Positions 8,189-19,855 of a stretch of 20,545 nt of DNA are shown one piece after another (position 1 is the first letter of the stretch; every line of letters starts with the position of its first letter). The translations under genes and the position numbers were made by a program. The notes under the pieces were generated by a model. The model was given only the letters and a program-made list of their open reading frames with translations, ran no database searches and was not told where the DNA came from. The DNA is from Rodentolepis nana (Eukaryota > Platyhelminthes > Cestoda > Cyclophyllidea > Hymenolepididae). Location: positions 1 through 20,545 of the forward strand of contig UZAE01013633.1 in assembly GCA_900617975.1 (NCBI GenBank), read 5' to 3'.

Positions 8189-10452
8189 ATGAGGCAGCAT
8201 AAGTGGATTATACTTCAAACCCTTTGTGTATTTTACATCTTCCTATCCCGTATGTATAATGTTCACATTAAATTGTCAAACTTAATGAAATTTACAATAT
8301 GTTAATTATGTAATGAATTAATACTTATATATTTATTCTTTTTTCAACTTAAAATAAACAAAAGCGTTTTCAACTAAGGTTTTGATATATGATATTATTT
8401 TGTTTTAGGTTTCACCGAAACCTCAGAAATAGATCGAATATCTGCCAAATTTTATCGAACTGTATATCGTCGTTGGAATTTTCGTCCCATCGAATTACAT
8501 TGTCCTTTTTCCAACCCCGTATGATTGATTTCATTTTTTTAATTTTCAATAATTAGTCTCGACAACTGTGGTACTCTACCGAATCAGTCTATAAAGCCGC
8601 CTTTGGTTGCCGTGATGGTTCTGATCTTAGTCTCTTTCTTCCTATCTTCCCCGATGTTGAAAATATTACGTGTGTATTTTACTTCGTTTAATTATTCTTA
8701 ACAACTTATTTTAGATTTGTTGGTTTGAATTCGACTCATTTTGCAACCTGTACCTTCCGACTTGTTGGCGAATTTATTGAAGTGGACGGAAATTTGTTTT
8801 CATCTCGAGAACACAATTTTGATGATCGCTTTGATGTTGAAATTTACACTGATCTTGGAACTTCTATCACTTTAAATACAACTATCTGCAAAACCGTAAG
8901 AATGAATTTGAATTCTGGAAGTTAATTGTTAATGATAGGGTGTCATTCGAAATGGATCCTGTGGAAGCACGGATGCACTTGGTACGAAGTTTACTGGTGA
9001 ACAGATAAACCGTCGCCGTCCGGTCGGTTATGGAGTTAGTTATACGGTTCTCGCTCGAGATGGTGATCGACATCAGTAAGCTTGTCTTCTTTAATTTAAT
9101 TAGACTACTACCTTTCCTTCAATTAATGAAGATGAGTATGAAAAATAATTTCTTATTAGGAACCATGACATTACCTATCAGTCCGTTACTTTCTATCCTT
9201 TAAATTCGTTTAATTTAATTATAGTTTAAAAAGAGGCCACCAGTTTTTGTAATTAAAACGGCAGTAGTTTCATTAATATTTCTTTAAAAATAGAATATCT
9301 TGTACTTTTAAGTAAAAGAAATTGCTTCTCAACTAATTGGATAATCACAATGTGGTTTCAAACTCATTTAATGATCAACCTGTTATCGCTAATGATTTTA
9401 AACTGGGATTTGATTTAATTAGGATTCGACCCCGAAACAATTTAACGTCAATTGTGTCCCTTTATGTTATCTCGAGGAGAATTGTAGCGGATTGCTACAG
9501 AAACAGGGCGGTACTTACCGTCAGCTATCTCTACTATAAGATCCATTCAAAATTAAGGAGGAAATAGGTGCATTGTGTGGAAAACGTCTATTTTGGACAC
9601 TTTTCTGTACCCCCTCCCCCCTCCCTAGATAAGTAATTCAGGTGCAATGCGGGTATTATTGATTGGTGGGTCGGCTAAGAGGTTTGAGTGCCCACGACGA
9701 TACTTGTTCTCATCGTGACATGTAGCATTGTCGCACCTTCGAGTCTGTCTGGTGGTGATGGTGGTGGTGGGTTTCTTTGTTCAACTGCGCTGGTGTTGTG
9801 CACTCCACAAACATCTTGTTATTCTCGTATTATATGATTGAAACACTATTTTCAGTTGAAACTATCTAAAGCTGCCTTGAAAGCCCTCACCGTTGATCCG
9901 ATTTAATCTCCCCAATTCTTTTTTCTTTGGTAGTTTAATTTATCCAACTACCAACATTTATGGTTCGAGTTATTGTTTGTGTAATGAGTAGAAAAATTAT
10001 GTACTTAAATGCACCAATTCACTTGTGACGTAGCTATCATCATGAGTTTCCAGTGAATTAGAGATTGTGGATCTAATTCTCACCAACTTACTTTCATTGA
10101 ATGGTGACAGCAAATTTCTAATTAGTGCTCGAAAATGGTTTTTTTCGAAATATTTTAGGAATTCCCGATAATTAAGTCGTAGTTACATTTCATCTGATTG
10201 TTAGGTGAAAGATATTTGTTTGAATAAGAATAATTTTTATTTTATAAATTATTACGGTATTTTATTCTCGTGGTTGTGTTTATGTGCCAATCTATAATTT
10301 CCCGCAAAAAATCAATTTTTGTGTTTTTTAAAATAATTTGAAACAATGGGAAAAATATACATAAATATGTTATATATATATATTTTGTATTTGTTTTAGA
10401 TGCAAGGCCAGTGTAGACGGGGTATTTCACTCGTTCATAATTCGAGTAAAAG
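8189..10452 (+). CDS. Copy B, exons 1-6: signal peptide plus tandem Ig-like domains
   Basis: Exons are 8189-8249, 8409-8518, 8557-8669, 8715-8895, 8939-9075 and 10400-10452, with introns of 159, 38, 45, 43 and 1324 bp, all GT-AG. Exon lengths equal those of copy A. The signal peptide is MRQHKWIILQTLCVFYIFLS. Domain 1 runs from PIELHC through LWYSTESVYK to THFATC; domain 2 from SITLNTTIC to DGDRH, then exon 6 CKASVDGVFHSFIIRVK. Sequons NIT, NST, NTT and NGS are kept. There are 218 codons, then phase 1, which fits the EGF exon at 16828 (VK-V-DLNEC). By eye about 157 of 218 residues match copy A: exon 3 35/38, exon 4 49/60, exon 5 31/45, exon 1 12/20, exon 2 19/37. Likely secreted or membrane-anchored; the gene family is not recognised. 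Confidence 0.85.
9495..9810 (-). mobile_element. LTR-like fragment in copy B intron 5
   Basis: It starts TTGCTACAGAAACAG and runs through TTAAGGAGGAAATAGGTGC, GTCTATTTTGGACA and ACCTTCGAGTCTGTCTGG. Flanks agree with those of 2660-2960, so both derive from one insertion in the ancestral intron. Confidence 0.55.
9648..10125. repeat. Block about 97% identical to 2816-3290
   Basis: The copy B partner of 2816-3290. It includes the GGTGGTGATGGTGGTGGTGG stretch in both copies. See the finding on uneven divergence. Confidence 0.9.
10370..10383. repeat. (TA)n microsatellite just upstream of copy B exon 6
   Basis: About seven TA units end 16 bp before the exon 6 acceptor. Copy A has GTGTGCATATGTATTTTG at the same place, so the repeat is specific to copy B. 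Confidence 0.8.
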
Positions 10453-11722
10453 GTGAGCCAAAAGTTGAAAAATAAGCATACATACAAAAATTGCCTTGTT
10501 AACCAGCGGTAAGACATTTATCTCTTTCCCACTCTGGGTTTCCGAAATTTCACACTTTTGCGAGTTTACCTTTCAAAGTTATCGAAATTGCCAATGTGCT
10601 TACTAATTTACTGATTTCAAGTTAGTTAAGGATATTGACTGTGCACGCATGTCTGTTTCATATCTTTTCTTTTATACATTAAACTGGCTCTAGTCTGATA
10701 AGTGGATGTGTTGTTGAGCAAATTCAGCGAATTTTGGATGATGTTTTGTTAATTGGGTGTTTTGAAAAAGATAGTCTGTTTTGTTTTTAAATTTTTAAAT
10801 GAATGTAACCATGTTGTAGTGTCTCTTTTCATTCTCTGATAATCCTCAAATTTAATATAATTAACTTAATATGCTCGTCAGAATCTAATTAACATTGTAT
10901 GCTCCTTGTCGCAATTGCGGATGAAGTCACTCGTTTTTGGTCATAATTAACGCACTCCTAGCCTTCGACATTGAAATCGATGTTACTGAGATCTCTACCA
11001 GAGTTCAAGGGCACTGTTTTCCTTTAGTGTAACTATGCCCACTCTCCTTTTCGTGGTGTGTTCAACTTGAGAACGTACATCACATGTAGGATTTCTGTCT
11101 TTCGATGTAATTTGTCCCACACACTAGTAAAAGCTATTATTTTTTGCAATAATGTAAGTCTTCTTTTCCAGGGAAAATTTTCCCGGGCATGAAATTCTCC
11201 CTGCGAGGTAATTAAGACACTTTTTTGCTTTGTCTTTTTGCAATAATTCGATGGGACCTGGAACTCTCTCTAAGTACTACAGCGCATTCACATAGTGAGG
11301 TGAATACCAACCTCGAGCGCGATCAGAACGAATGTGCACAAATCAAATTTGTTAAAATTCAAATTTTTATTCAATTTAATAATTATTTCATGGAATTCTT
11401 GGCTACTTCATCCTGTTTATTTATAAATCACCCCTCCCAAATTACATTTTCAAATGTTTATCTTGGGCCTGTTAGATGTTTTTTGTTGCGAGTCAACCCC
11501 CAAAGCACCAAAGTCGGTAGCGTTTAAACTTTAGAGGCAAGACTTTATTAAAAGAATGGTGTAAAAAGGCAGGCGGAATGCTTTTCTAGGGAAAAAAATC
11601 AATAATAACATTTTTATGACATTTAAGTACTTTCCAGAGGCGGATAATTTTAGTCAAGTTAGTTTAAAAATACCTACTTCCTTCCGCCGACTCAAAAGGA
11701 GGGTGGTGGTGGAGGTGGAGGT

Positions 11723-11763
<41 letters not shown>

Positions 11764-11764
11764 N
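11723..11764. repeat. Poly-G run (41 G) ending in an N
   Basis: A pure G run from 11723 to 11763 with an undetermined base at 11764. It is preceded by a purine-rich lead (GGTGGTGGTGGAGGTGGAGG) and followed by GGGAGGGAGGGAGGAGGGG. The N indicates sequencing or assembly uncertainty, so the true length is unknown. Confidence 0.95.
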
Positions 11765-12447
11765 GTGTGGGAGGGAGGGAGGAGGGGAATTGGAATTTAA
11801 ATCTTATTTGTATTATTTTTTTAGAAAAGTCACCAAAATTTTGATAGTTGTCTTTGAACGTTATGAGACTGTATCATTATATGACATGGTGTTGCTGTTT
11901 ATCAATGCCATATCTGGTGATAAGCAATAAGACTTTTAATGTATGCTGATAATTAGGGCAGTGACTGAAAGCTTATTTGCACCAATGATCTGTTAATGTA
12001 GACGCGTGTCATGAGATCGATTCTCATTCAACGATGGTCAATCGCATTTGTCAATTTTGTACTGGCCAGGAATTTGATCTCTCCAAAAAAATGCGACTTT
12101 CAGATCTTTTCTCTCTGATCGAACCTCGGATTTCGCTTACGGAACTGGGAGGTCTTTAATTGAAGAAATCCCAGAATTCCTTATTTCTGTTAAGCATGTC
12201 ATTTAATGAGCACTTCTACCTGACATATTTGAAACCTGTATGATTGGGAGGAGGTAAATCACTGATCAACAATCATTGAATATTGAAAAAAAACGATCCA
12301 GTCAGTATCCAAAATTTTTGAAAACGGATAATTGAAACATGTAAACATTGGACTATGCCCCAAGTATACAACTCCACTTCAAAGTTCGAGACTCTCTCTC
12401 TTTTTCCCGAATTCTCCTCAAAGTCATTCCTTTCAACTCTTATTGTC

Positions 12448-12448
<1 letters not shown>

Positions 12449-12478
<30 letters not shown>
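12449..12478. repeat. Poly-C run (30 C)
   Basis: A pure C run inside a pyrimidine-rich strand stretch (from CTCTCTCTCTTTTTCCC to CTCCCTCCTACTCCCC). Together with the opposite-strand 11723 run it shows no strand bias. Confidence 0.95.
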
Positions 12479-13303
12479 ACCTCCCTCCTACTCCCCATCT
12501 CCTCAGATTTGGAGGTAACTATTGCAAGATCGCAAATTGCTCTGTACCTTAGCAACTATGATGATGGTAGTAGTATCCAAATTGCCTATTTTCTTATCTT
12601 TCGCGCTAGAATTAGCTGTCTGTTTGCAAATACAGCTTTTCTCTTAGTTTCGAAAGGTAATATATATTAGCTTAGCCCGATGACGTGATTGCAATAATGG
12701 AAGTTGTCTGTTTGCATTGTAACCTTGTTTCTACTCTAATGGGTCTAGGATACAATTGAAAGCGCTTTGCCTAACTCTGGTGGTTAAACATTCCGTTTGC
12801 GTGATTTTTTTAATTGAAGGAATAATTTTGTCTTGGCTTTCAAGTCGAGGTACTATCTAATATTTACTGGACGCCATCATGCTTGGTAATCAAACTTCCT
12901 AATTACATAAATATTTTCTCTATGTCGATTGTGTAGTTTCAAAGTCTTCTCTCTCTCTCCCTCCCTCCCCTCTCCCTGGAAACGTTTGATTGCCAACTAA
13001 TAGAACCTAGTTTAAGCACGCTGCAATTCATTGAGCGGTAGATATTATAATTAATTTGAACCAAGCGCACAATCCGAACCTGCTCTATTACAGTCGATGC
13101 CAAATGAAAACATTGGAGTCTGTATGGGAATTGGTCTCCAATACTCAAGCCAGTCAGCCAATATCTTCCATAGCTCTCAATCCTGTCCACTCAGTTGTAT
13201 CTATGTGGGAACACGTCCAGAATTTCGCTCGAAATGCTTATCATTAAATCGAAGCCCCTTAGGGCCCAAAGCCCTGAACACAATTCACATAGCCTTCGGT
13301 ATT

Positions 13304-13351
13304 CCCCCCCCCCGGGACCCCTCCCTCAACCCTCCACCCCTCCTCCCCCCT
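13304..13351. repeat. C-rich stretch with a 10-C run
   Basis: C run at 13304-13313, then CCCTCC-type groups to about 13351. It is low-complexity DNA; the proline-rich translations across it are by-products. Confidence 0.8.
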
Positions 13352-14120
13352 CCTCAACCCTTAACAGCAGGTCAGTTAGTGTCAAAGTATCGCCAACTTG
13401 TTCCCAATTGAGGAGGATGGTGTAGAGAGGCCCCGCCAATATTAATTCGATCGAGCGAATTGACGACTTTCACTTTCTCCATAAGTTTGGTCATTATTGG
13501 AGGGCTTCATTTCACCCCTTTCTGTTCCCCTTTAAATACCAAAATCTCCGATTTCATTAATATTTTAGAGAAGCTAACTTCAAGAAAAAAATTAGGTTGC
13601 TTAACAGTACTTTAATCAAAGATCTCCAGTCAATTTCTTACATTATCCGGTCTAACTGTCCCCCTCAACTTGATCTTGGGCCACCTTCCGATTTATTCCT
13701 CGTGGAAATGGAAACATCGAGTTGGTGATTCGCGTCTTAAAAAGAAGATCCTTTTCTGCGTCATCATGACAGTCTCAGCTTTAGAATGTTCATTTTGAGT
13801 TTAGTTTAAAAACCGTTGGGTGATTAACCCCACCATCTTACAAGTCAAGGTTTACGTCCTTACAATTTTGGTAATCACGTTTCCTGTGAACCCGTTCTAA
13901 TAAACTTAGCACCAAGATAGAGATACAGAGAGAGAGTGAGTGAATGAGTACTCGTAAAACCGCGCAGTTTCATAACTGTCTCATTTTATGGCTGCATGAA
14001 TGTTGTTTACTTTCGAGAAATTTCTCTTGAACGCAAACGTATTAGATGTGTGCCCAATTAAAGAGAATTGAAGGGATATGCAGAAACCATCCAATTTCAA
14101 AACATTTATTAACAAGAATT

Positions 14121-14200
14121 GGGGGGGGGTGGACACTTTCGTAACTATCGATTAAAGATTCGATTCGCCTCTCAAATCGACCCCCTCCCCCCCCCCCCCC
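14121..14200. repeat. Paired G run (9) and C run (14)
   Basis: G at 14121-14129 and C at 14187-14200 lie 57 bp apart in opposite sense, so they could pair as an inverted repeat, although this may be chance given how many such runs there are. Confidence 0.8.
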
Positions 14201-14444
14201 AAAGTTGATTTCCCCAGGTTTGCGCTGTTCATTAGAAAAAAAAATGTTACCAATTTAAAGCCTACAGCTACGGTTCTTAAATACCTCTACGGGTCAATGT
14301 GCACTTATATGATCGACGTTTTGCTTGGGACTTTTCCCCCATTACTCAGATCCTCAGCCTTTCGTACCATTTGCCTCCAATATCTGGTCACCACTTGCGT
14401 GCGGTTACGAAAAGATAATAGCCTTTAAGATTAATTAATTTATA

Positions 14445-14712
14445 TTAAATTGCAGGCTCTATGATAGTAATCATTATCTCCTTAGTTGACATCGGGCTTC
14501 ATAGAGGGGAGGCACATCAAAGTGGAATAAAGTGGAGAGGGGGAACAGAAGAGTGATTCAGAGATATAAGAGAGGCTGACACAAAGGCAGAGAATAGGTA
14601 AGGTTATGGTAATTTGAAGTCCGAAGTCAACTACCGGTTTATAGACATTTTTGCTGTATGAGTATACGTTGCCCAGGGTGCATCACAGGGAGGTCAGTCC
14701 ATTGCGCACCCC
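14445..14712 (-). mobile_element. LTR-like fragment with one minisatellite-type unit
   Basis: It matches 5741-6043: GCAGGCTCTATGATAG, TTAGTTGACATCGGGCTTCA, GATTCAGAGATATAAGAGAG, GAAGTCAACTACCGG, then TATACGTTGCCCAGGGTGCA at 14664 and GGTCAGTCCATTGCGCACCCC at the end. Only one unit is present, and its inverted arms (ATAGACAT and AGTCCAT) are eroded. Confidence 0.65.
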
Positions 14713-15130
14713 TAATAGCCTTTAAAACAGCTCGGAACATGGTTTTAGGGGCTAGTGAAATAGCTCAAGTTTATTGTTAGCATATTTATTGGGACCGACA
14801 GATGATTTATTGTTGGAGTAGAACAAGGTGGAATGAGAAAATGGGACATTAGTCTCATAAAGTCTGAGATCTTGGCGGAAACATCGGCGTGAAGCCAAAA
14901 ATATGACTGTACCTTCATTGTGGGAAACAAATTTCTCAGAAGTGTGACCGTGGGAATCAAATCGTCTTGATATGGTCTACTGCAATGCCAGTGGTCTGTG
15001 TGGTGCGCTGCCCATACTTCTCCACTACTCCATCAACGTTACACCGTCTTCTCCCGGAAGTAGGCCATTTCGATCAAGAGATTAGTTAGCTGGTTACTAA
15101 TTCAGGCTAAGACGGTGAAAGGATCGCACA

Positions 15131-15140
15131 CCCCCCCCCC
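15131..15140. repeat. Poly-C run (10 C)
   Basis: A pure C run following GATCGCACA in intron 6. Confidence 0.9.
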
Positions 15141-15244
15141 TAATCTTTATTTTTTGGGGAGAATTTGAAACCTCATGCATAAATCAAATCCTACAAGTAA
15201 GTTCATTATCGAATGTGATAATTAACACCCTGTAGTTGTGAAAG

Positions 15245-15266
15245 GAGAGAGAGAGAGAGAGAGAGA
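15245..15266. repeat. (GA)11 microsatellite
   Basis: Eleven perfect GA units. A G run of 9 (15320-15328) follows 54 bp later. Confidence 0.95.
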
Positions 15267-15480
15267 ATGGAGAAGAACATTTTAAAGTTGGACACAGCAG
15301 GCAAAATATGGTGGGGGATGGGGGGGGGTTGTAAAATTTAATGGGAATATATTAGACCCCTTAATTAGACTTTGCCTTGATAAATTAACTTAATTTAGCG
15401 CAAAATGCCCCTCATTTAGCAAGTCTCCTTCAGGGTGATAAATTGAAAGATTTGTTTTGTTCACGAGTGTGTCTTTTCAA

Positions 15481-15491
15481 CGCGCGCGCGC
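15481..15491. repeat. (CG)5 tract
   Basis: CGCGCGCGCGC, an alternating CG tract in otherwise AT-rich, CpG-poor sequence; such tracts can adopt Z-DNA. Confidence 0.9.
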
Positions 15492-15639
15492 TACTTAATC
15501 AAATTAAGCATGTTGATGAGACTTGAATACTTTCCATTCAAACAATTTTTTCAAAGTCATTTGGAACAGGGAAAAGGAGGATTGACAACTTTTCCGTGAT
15601 GACTCAGATATGGCTGCGTAATTCGTGAGATATGTTCCA

Positions 15640-15662
15640 CCCCCCCCCCCCCCCCCCCCCCC
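15640..15662. repeat. Poly-C run (23 C)
   Basis: A pure C run followed by TCCACCTCCTC. Read on the other strand it gives GGAGGTGGA then poly-G, the same arrangement as the lead into the 41-G run at 11723. Confidence 0.95.
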
Positions 15663-16827
15663 TCCACCTCCTCTTTGAAATGTACTCCCTCGTTGTGACA
15701 AGTATTGAAAGGTTCCCACATCTTTCTTTGTGGTTAAAATCCCTAGGTCAAATGTGATTGCTCAGGCTTGAGTCACAAATTCTTCAAAATACGGGTTGTT
15801 TTTCGAGATTTTCATATTTGAAATCTTTTCTTGATATGATATTCAACTGGACGCTCATTACTCTTATACCAAATTATTGGGCTAATATGATGAAAATCTA
15901 GAGATTTGAAAGTGGAACTACCTTAGAGGAATGGGACTGAAGAGGTAGACCTCTTCTTGCAATTGAAGTGATAAGCGAATCGGTTAGGACTTGAAAGGAT
16001 CATTTTCGATGTTCTTAGCAGAATTCCGTTGTACACGTAAAATTGTTTTCAATTACTGATCTTTCATATTTATATCGGGGGGTGAAGTCACCTTGCTTGA
16101 CGATTAGTCAATCGATTTCCCCAATACTAGCTAAATAAAATCCGCAATATATTTTTTTCAAAAGAGGCGATAGAAGCCTTCAAAGATAGAAGGTCTATTC
16201 TCTTCATTATTTAAGTAGCTCTTTCCATTCTTTTAACTAACCGTGCACCAGTATGTTTAAAGATAATTCAACTTGGAGTTTTGCTTGAATTTCACGTTAT
16301 ATATTATTCCAAAATAGAGATTATAATTTGCAAATTCAGAAAAAATGAGCTTAATAGTATTATTAAATTGCTTCCTCGATTTGGATTCCTTCCAAGGGGC
16401 CAGTTTATGTGCGTTTAATGCTCTACAAATCTGCCTTCAAGTAATGTGATCAATCCAATAAGTCTGCATGGCGGACTCGTCTCTAATGGACTGGATTTGC
16501 TAAAATTAGGTGAGGGAACTGCGTTGCCTCATGAAGAAACTCAATCTCTTATTTTGTTCAATGGCGCTTCTGCTAAGATTCCACCATTTTCACACGTCAG
16601 TCCTCACTTATTTTAAATCGCCCTAATGTAAACAAAGTGGACATCAAAAACGCCTTTTCTTGAGTTCTTTCTCAGAGTAGGACTTAAAAAGAAATGAGAG
16701 GAAAGAGGGAGAATCAGTGAGAGAGTGAGAGAGACCTGAAAAGGCTCTGAGCAGGGCATTATCATCTCCAAAAGCATTTTTTCTCCCTTCGATAAGTTTT
16801 CATTGGCTTTTCTTTCTTCTCCTTTAG

Positions 16828-16947
16828 TCGATTTAAATGAGTGCTCAAAGGCCGAAATGGAATCCATTCAACTTTGCCGGGATAAATGCCAAAATCTCTA
16901 CCCTGGCTATCGATGCTATAACGAAAGCTACTCAATTCCTTGTTCTG
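16828..16947 (+). CDS. EGF exon: most of a calcium-binding EGF-like domain
   Basis: A 120-nt exon, phase 1 at both ends, between a long pyrimidine tract ending TTTAG and a GTGAGT donor. With the base left by exon 6 it reads V-DLNEC, the calcium-binding start of cbEGF domains. Cysteine spacing is C-x10-C-x3-C-x8-C-x8-C. C-QNLYPGY-R-C fits the Asp/Asn-hydroxylation pattern C-x-[DN]-x4-[FY]-x-C, but the usual C-x-C after it is absent (C-Y-N). The fifth cysteine instead comes eight residues later (SIPC). The sixth is supplied by the exon at 20327. Ig-like domains followed by cbEGF recall extracellular matrix or receptor architectures, but I assign no orthologue. Confidence 0.8.
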
Positions 16948-17704
16948 GTGAGTCGAAAATCGATCCCAATATGTTTTTTTATCGAATTATATCGTGCTTT
17001 CTGGCTGTAAAAGTAATTGGTTTAACTTTTCATTAGCAAAACGATTCGAGTTTTGGAGTAGTGAGTGGGAAATTTAAAGACTTCGATTTATATATCATAA
17101 AGGAAAAATTTTCATTGGAAGCGCTTGAAGGCGAATGCAACTATTAAGATCCGAGGAGATTCGAAGTGGTTAACTTTGAATTTTCTGGTGTGTATTCTCA
17201 TATGAATGGATTTCATGCAGAATTATGACGTATAGCTTCAATCTGTGAAAAAAGTGATAGCATTTTGGAAGTTTATGCTTTATCTTTTTTTCCACTCTAA
17301 TCACTTTGATCAATTTACTGGTTAGTGAATATTTATAAATTCAATATCTGATCAACTGCAATAAATTTATTTGCAACTCCAGTCATTAAATGCAAGTACA
17401 AATACAGTGAATTTAATTAAATGAATGGAATATTATGCTTTATTTCTCAGATTTCACTTCGATATAGACGTCAAGTATACGTATATTTTTAATAGCTTCA
17501 GTTAAACAAATGTGTTCCAGGAAAAATCGCCGTTACAGCTACTATGTCACCTACTCAGACTCGTGATTAGAAGTCGAAGTATCTGTTACTGAAATCGCAA
17601 CTCTTTATTAAGAAAGTACAATTTGCTTGTATTGATTTTTATCATTGGCATATGATTGGCTACTTGATTCACCAATGATTTCATTAGTGATACGATTTCA
17701 TCTC

Positions 17705-17721
17705 CACACACGCACACACGT
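17705..17721. repeat. Short (CA)n tract
   Basis: CACACACGCACACACGTG, interrupted by two CG steps, in intron 7. Confidence 0.8.
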
Positions 17722-17776
17722 GCAAGGAAAATCGATAATAGGCAATTCAGTGGACAAGTAATGACACTATATTCAG

Positions 17777-17967
17777 GTTCAGTTGAATATTCAATTTGCG
17801 CTTCTAACGCTACACAGTGTCAAATGAAATTGAATAAAATCGTTTATCATGACTCTAAATCTCACATAAACTCAAAATACTTCATTTTAGTGAATGAAAG
17901 CAATAAACTCTTTGAGGCTTTCAACGTGGATAAACGCGAGAGAGAGATGCGGAATAAACTGATGTAA
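17777..17967 (+). CDS. Possible alternative terminal exon
   Basis: After TATATTCAG the sequence is open for 62 codons to a TAA at 17965. Its two leading bases would join the phase-1 end of the EGF exon as a glycine codon, giving CSG-SVEYSICASNATQC and so on, with two cysteines, two sequons (NAT, NES) and a charged KREREMRNK tail. This would replace the sixth EGF cysteine with an unrelated 63-residue end. The acceptor lacks a pyrimidine tract and no homology is recognised, so it may be chance open sequence. Confidence 0.25.
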
Positions 17968-18338
17968 TTAAGAATATTTCCAAAAAAGGCTTAGCACAGC
18001 CTACGAGTGAATATCGAGACGCATTTTTATAATGGTTTTAGCCCTCAATCCACTTTAAGATTTAAGTAGCGAGTGAATGTTTAGCAGCAGTATAGCCAGT
18101 ATCTTGACTAGCGGGAAGTAAAAATAATTGAATTCAAACAACCGATCAAACTTCCCTGAAAATCGTGAAAATGTTTTCACTCTAGAAATCAGAAGTTAAA
18201 TCCTGAATGTCCAGCCTTGATAAATTAGAATTACCACCCAGCAAATATTAAGTGCATAATCTTTGAGTCAAATATAACAAGATTCTTTTAATGCCTTAAT
18301 TTTATTCCCAACTTCCATGATCATATCTTATCATTCAG

Positions 18339-18362
18339 CTACCGCGGTAGGTAGGTAGGTTG
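18339..18362. repeat. Palindrome CTACCGCGGTAG plus (GTAG)3
   Basis: A perfect 12-bp palindrome at 18339-18350 runs directly into GTAGGTAGGTTGG. It is a small site inside intron 7. Confidence 0.7.
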
Positions 18363-19837
18363 GATTCAAACATTAACATGAATAAAAACTAATCATTAGA
18401 ATGGAAACTTAAATATGGCACGCTTATAAATGGACCTATTAAAAAATTCCAGGCTAAAATATAACATTTTAAGTCTCCCCACACTGCAACAATCAATCTG
18501 GCTGTTGAGAACACTGAAGTAGAACAAACAAACAATTAATTTGCAAACATATTTATTTCTCAAAAGTAAGGCATTGAAATTCCGCATATAACATGGGATT
18601 TCATCTTAAAGCAAGTAATTGCTTGCCTTTTCATAAATTGCTTCAGACTTAATTGTCAAATCGATGGCCCAATTTTTGTAGTATGATTTTTATGGGTCAT
18701 TGTGGCGCTATGAGAGCGTATTTCAAAAATTATCGTCCTGGAGATTTTTGCGTTTGAGCAATTGGTTTCCGAGTGTCGGTAATAAAAATAAACTTTATTT
18801 AACATTTGAGGATCTCGATGTTTGTATGTAATCAGTCAATTCGTGATCATTCTTAGAAAATTGAAGTGTTTTACCAATGAATTACCAAATTAAACCTACA
18901 TGCATCCTTAAAATCTATTTTAAATTTTCTAAATAATAATGTTCTAATTATTCTGCATATCTTCTCTAGCGAATCCAAAAATGCTGTAATGGAGTGTCTC
19001 TCTATAGCTTTGTTTTATTTAAATGTTTGGACGTTGTCCTTGTCTTGAAGTTAAAAACTTATCTTCATGGCCTCTCCATGTCCTGACCGATTTGTGTGTC
19101 TGTACTTCCTTGAGTTTATTTCGATTCAAAATTTTTTCGAAGCAGGAAATGAGTCATAGGGTTGAAAGGAAAATGATTAGAATTGGTGTGGAAATGATTT
19201 GGAAACTGCTTTTGGAACAGCTGTTCAACCATCGATATCGTGGGGGAGTGGAGGGGGAGTGGGGGTTGAAGAATAGAGGCATTCTTTTATTAATGAAGGA
19301 AATTTGAACGTTCTGCTTGATTCTCGTAAATTTCCACTTGAAGAATAATAATTTAATTAATCCAATTGATAAATGCGTTTTAATGTGTGGGGTAGGGCAT
19401 TCTAAGTAACCGCTTTTGACTACTTTAAACAAAATAAAACTCATATTTGTTTAAATGGCCTGGAAAATGCTCAAGTCAAAATATTGTTGGCATGAGTCCG
19501 GTCAAGAAAACGTTAGAATACCCGAAAATAAAACAATTTATGTGGAACATTCTTGGAATGTTCTGGTCACTAGTTGAAATTTTTGATCAACTCTTCTCTC
19601 CTACTCCACCTTCTATAAGCCTAAATTCTTTCAAAGGATTACCGATTTCAACGTCCAAAGTGTTGAAAGACTAAAGTATATTTAATTTTATTTTTATTGG
19701 AAATGGAAGGTGGTGCTTTGGCCACAGGGAAAGAAGCGCAAAATGCGTGAAACGAACTAGTTCCATGCAATAATTTGTCAAGCTTTCAAAAATACAAACA
19801 ATGAAATGCTTTTGTCGATTGAACACGGTGTTTAAAA

Positions 19838-19855
19838 GATGATGATGATGATGAT
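19838..19855. repeat. (GAT)6 microsatellite
   Basis: Six perfect GAT units. The open frame starting here (a run of Met) is a by-product. Confidence 0.95.

Larger units (their letters stand above)
8010..10650 (+). repeat. Tandem duplication unit, copy B
   Basis: The counterpart of 1140-7660: same order of upstream block, six exons, shared LTR-like fragment in intron 5 and sequence past exon 6 (CTTTCAAAGTTATCGAAATT at about 7578 and 10570). Copy B lacks the extra 3.8 kb of copy A. Confidence 0.8.
10453..16827 (+). other. Intron 6 (6.4 kb) before the EGF exon
   Basis: It runs from a GTGAGCC donor to a strong acceptor with a long pyrimidine tract (CTTTTCTTTCTTCTCCTTTAG). To about 10650 it matches 7461-7660. 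The rest is unassigned AT-rich sequence with homopolymer runs and one LTR-like fragment, listed separately. I looked for phase-1 exons with Ig or EGF cysteine patterns and found none convincing. Confidence 0.6.

Noticed and set aside
9337..9567. A 76-codon open frame in copy B intron 5
   Set aside because: The aligned part of copy A is not open in the same frame, and part of it lies in LTR-like sequence. No domain is recognised.
11225..11527. A 100-codon frame containing DQNECAQ, reminiscent of a calcium-binding EGF start
   Set aside because: No further cysteines with EGF spacing follow, and no pyrimidine-tract acceptor or donor frames the motif. Likely chance.
11616..11930. Gly-rich and Pro-rich frames across poly-G and poly-C runs (also near 12332, 13097 and 15504)
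   Set aside because: These frames exist only because homopolymer runs contain no stops. There is no other coding sign, and one run includes an undetermined base.
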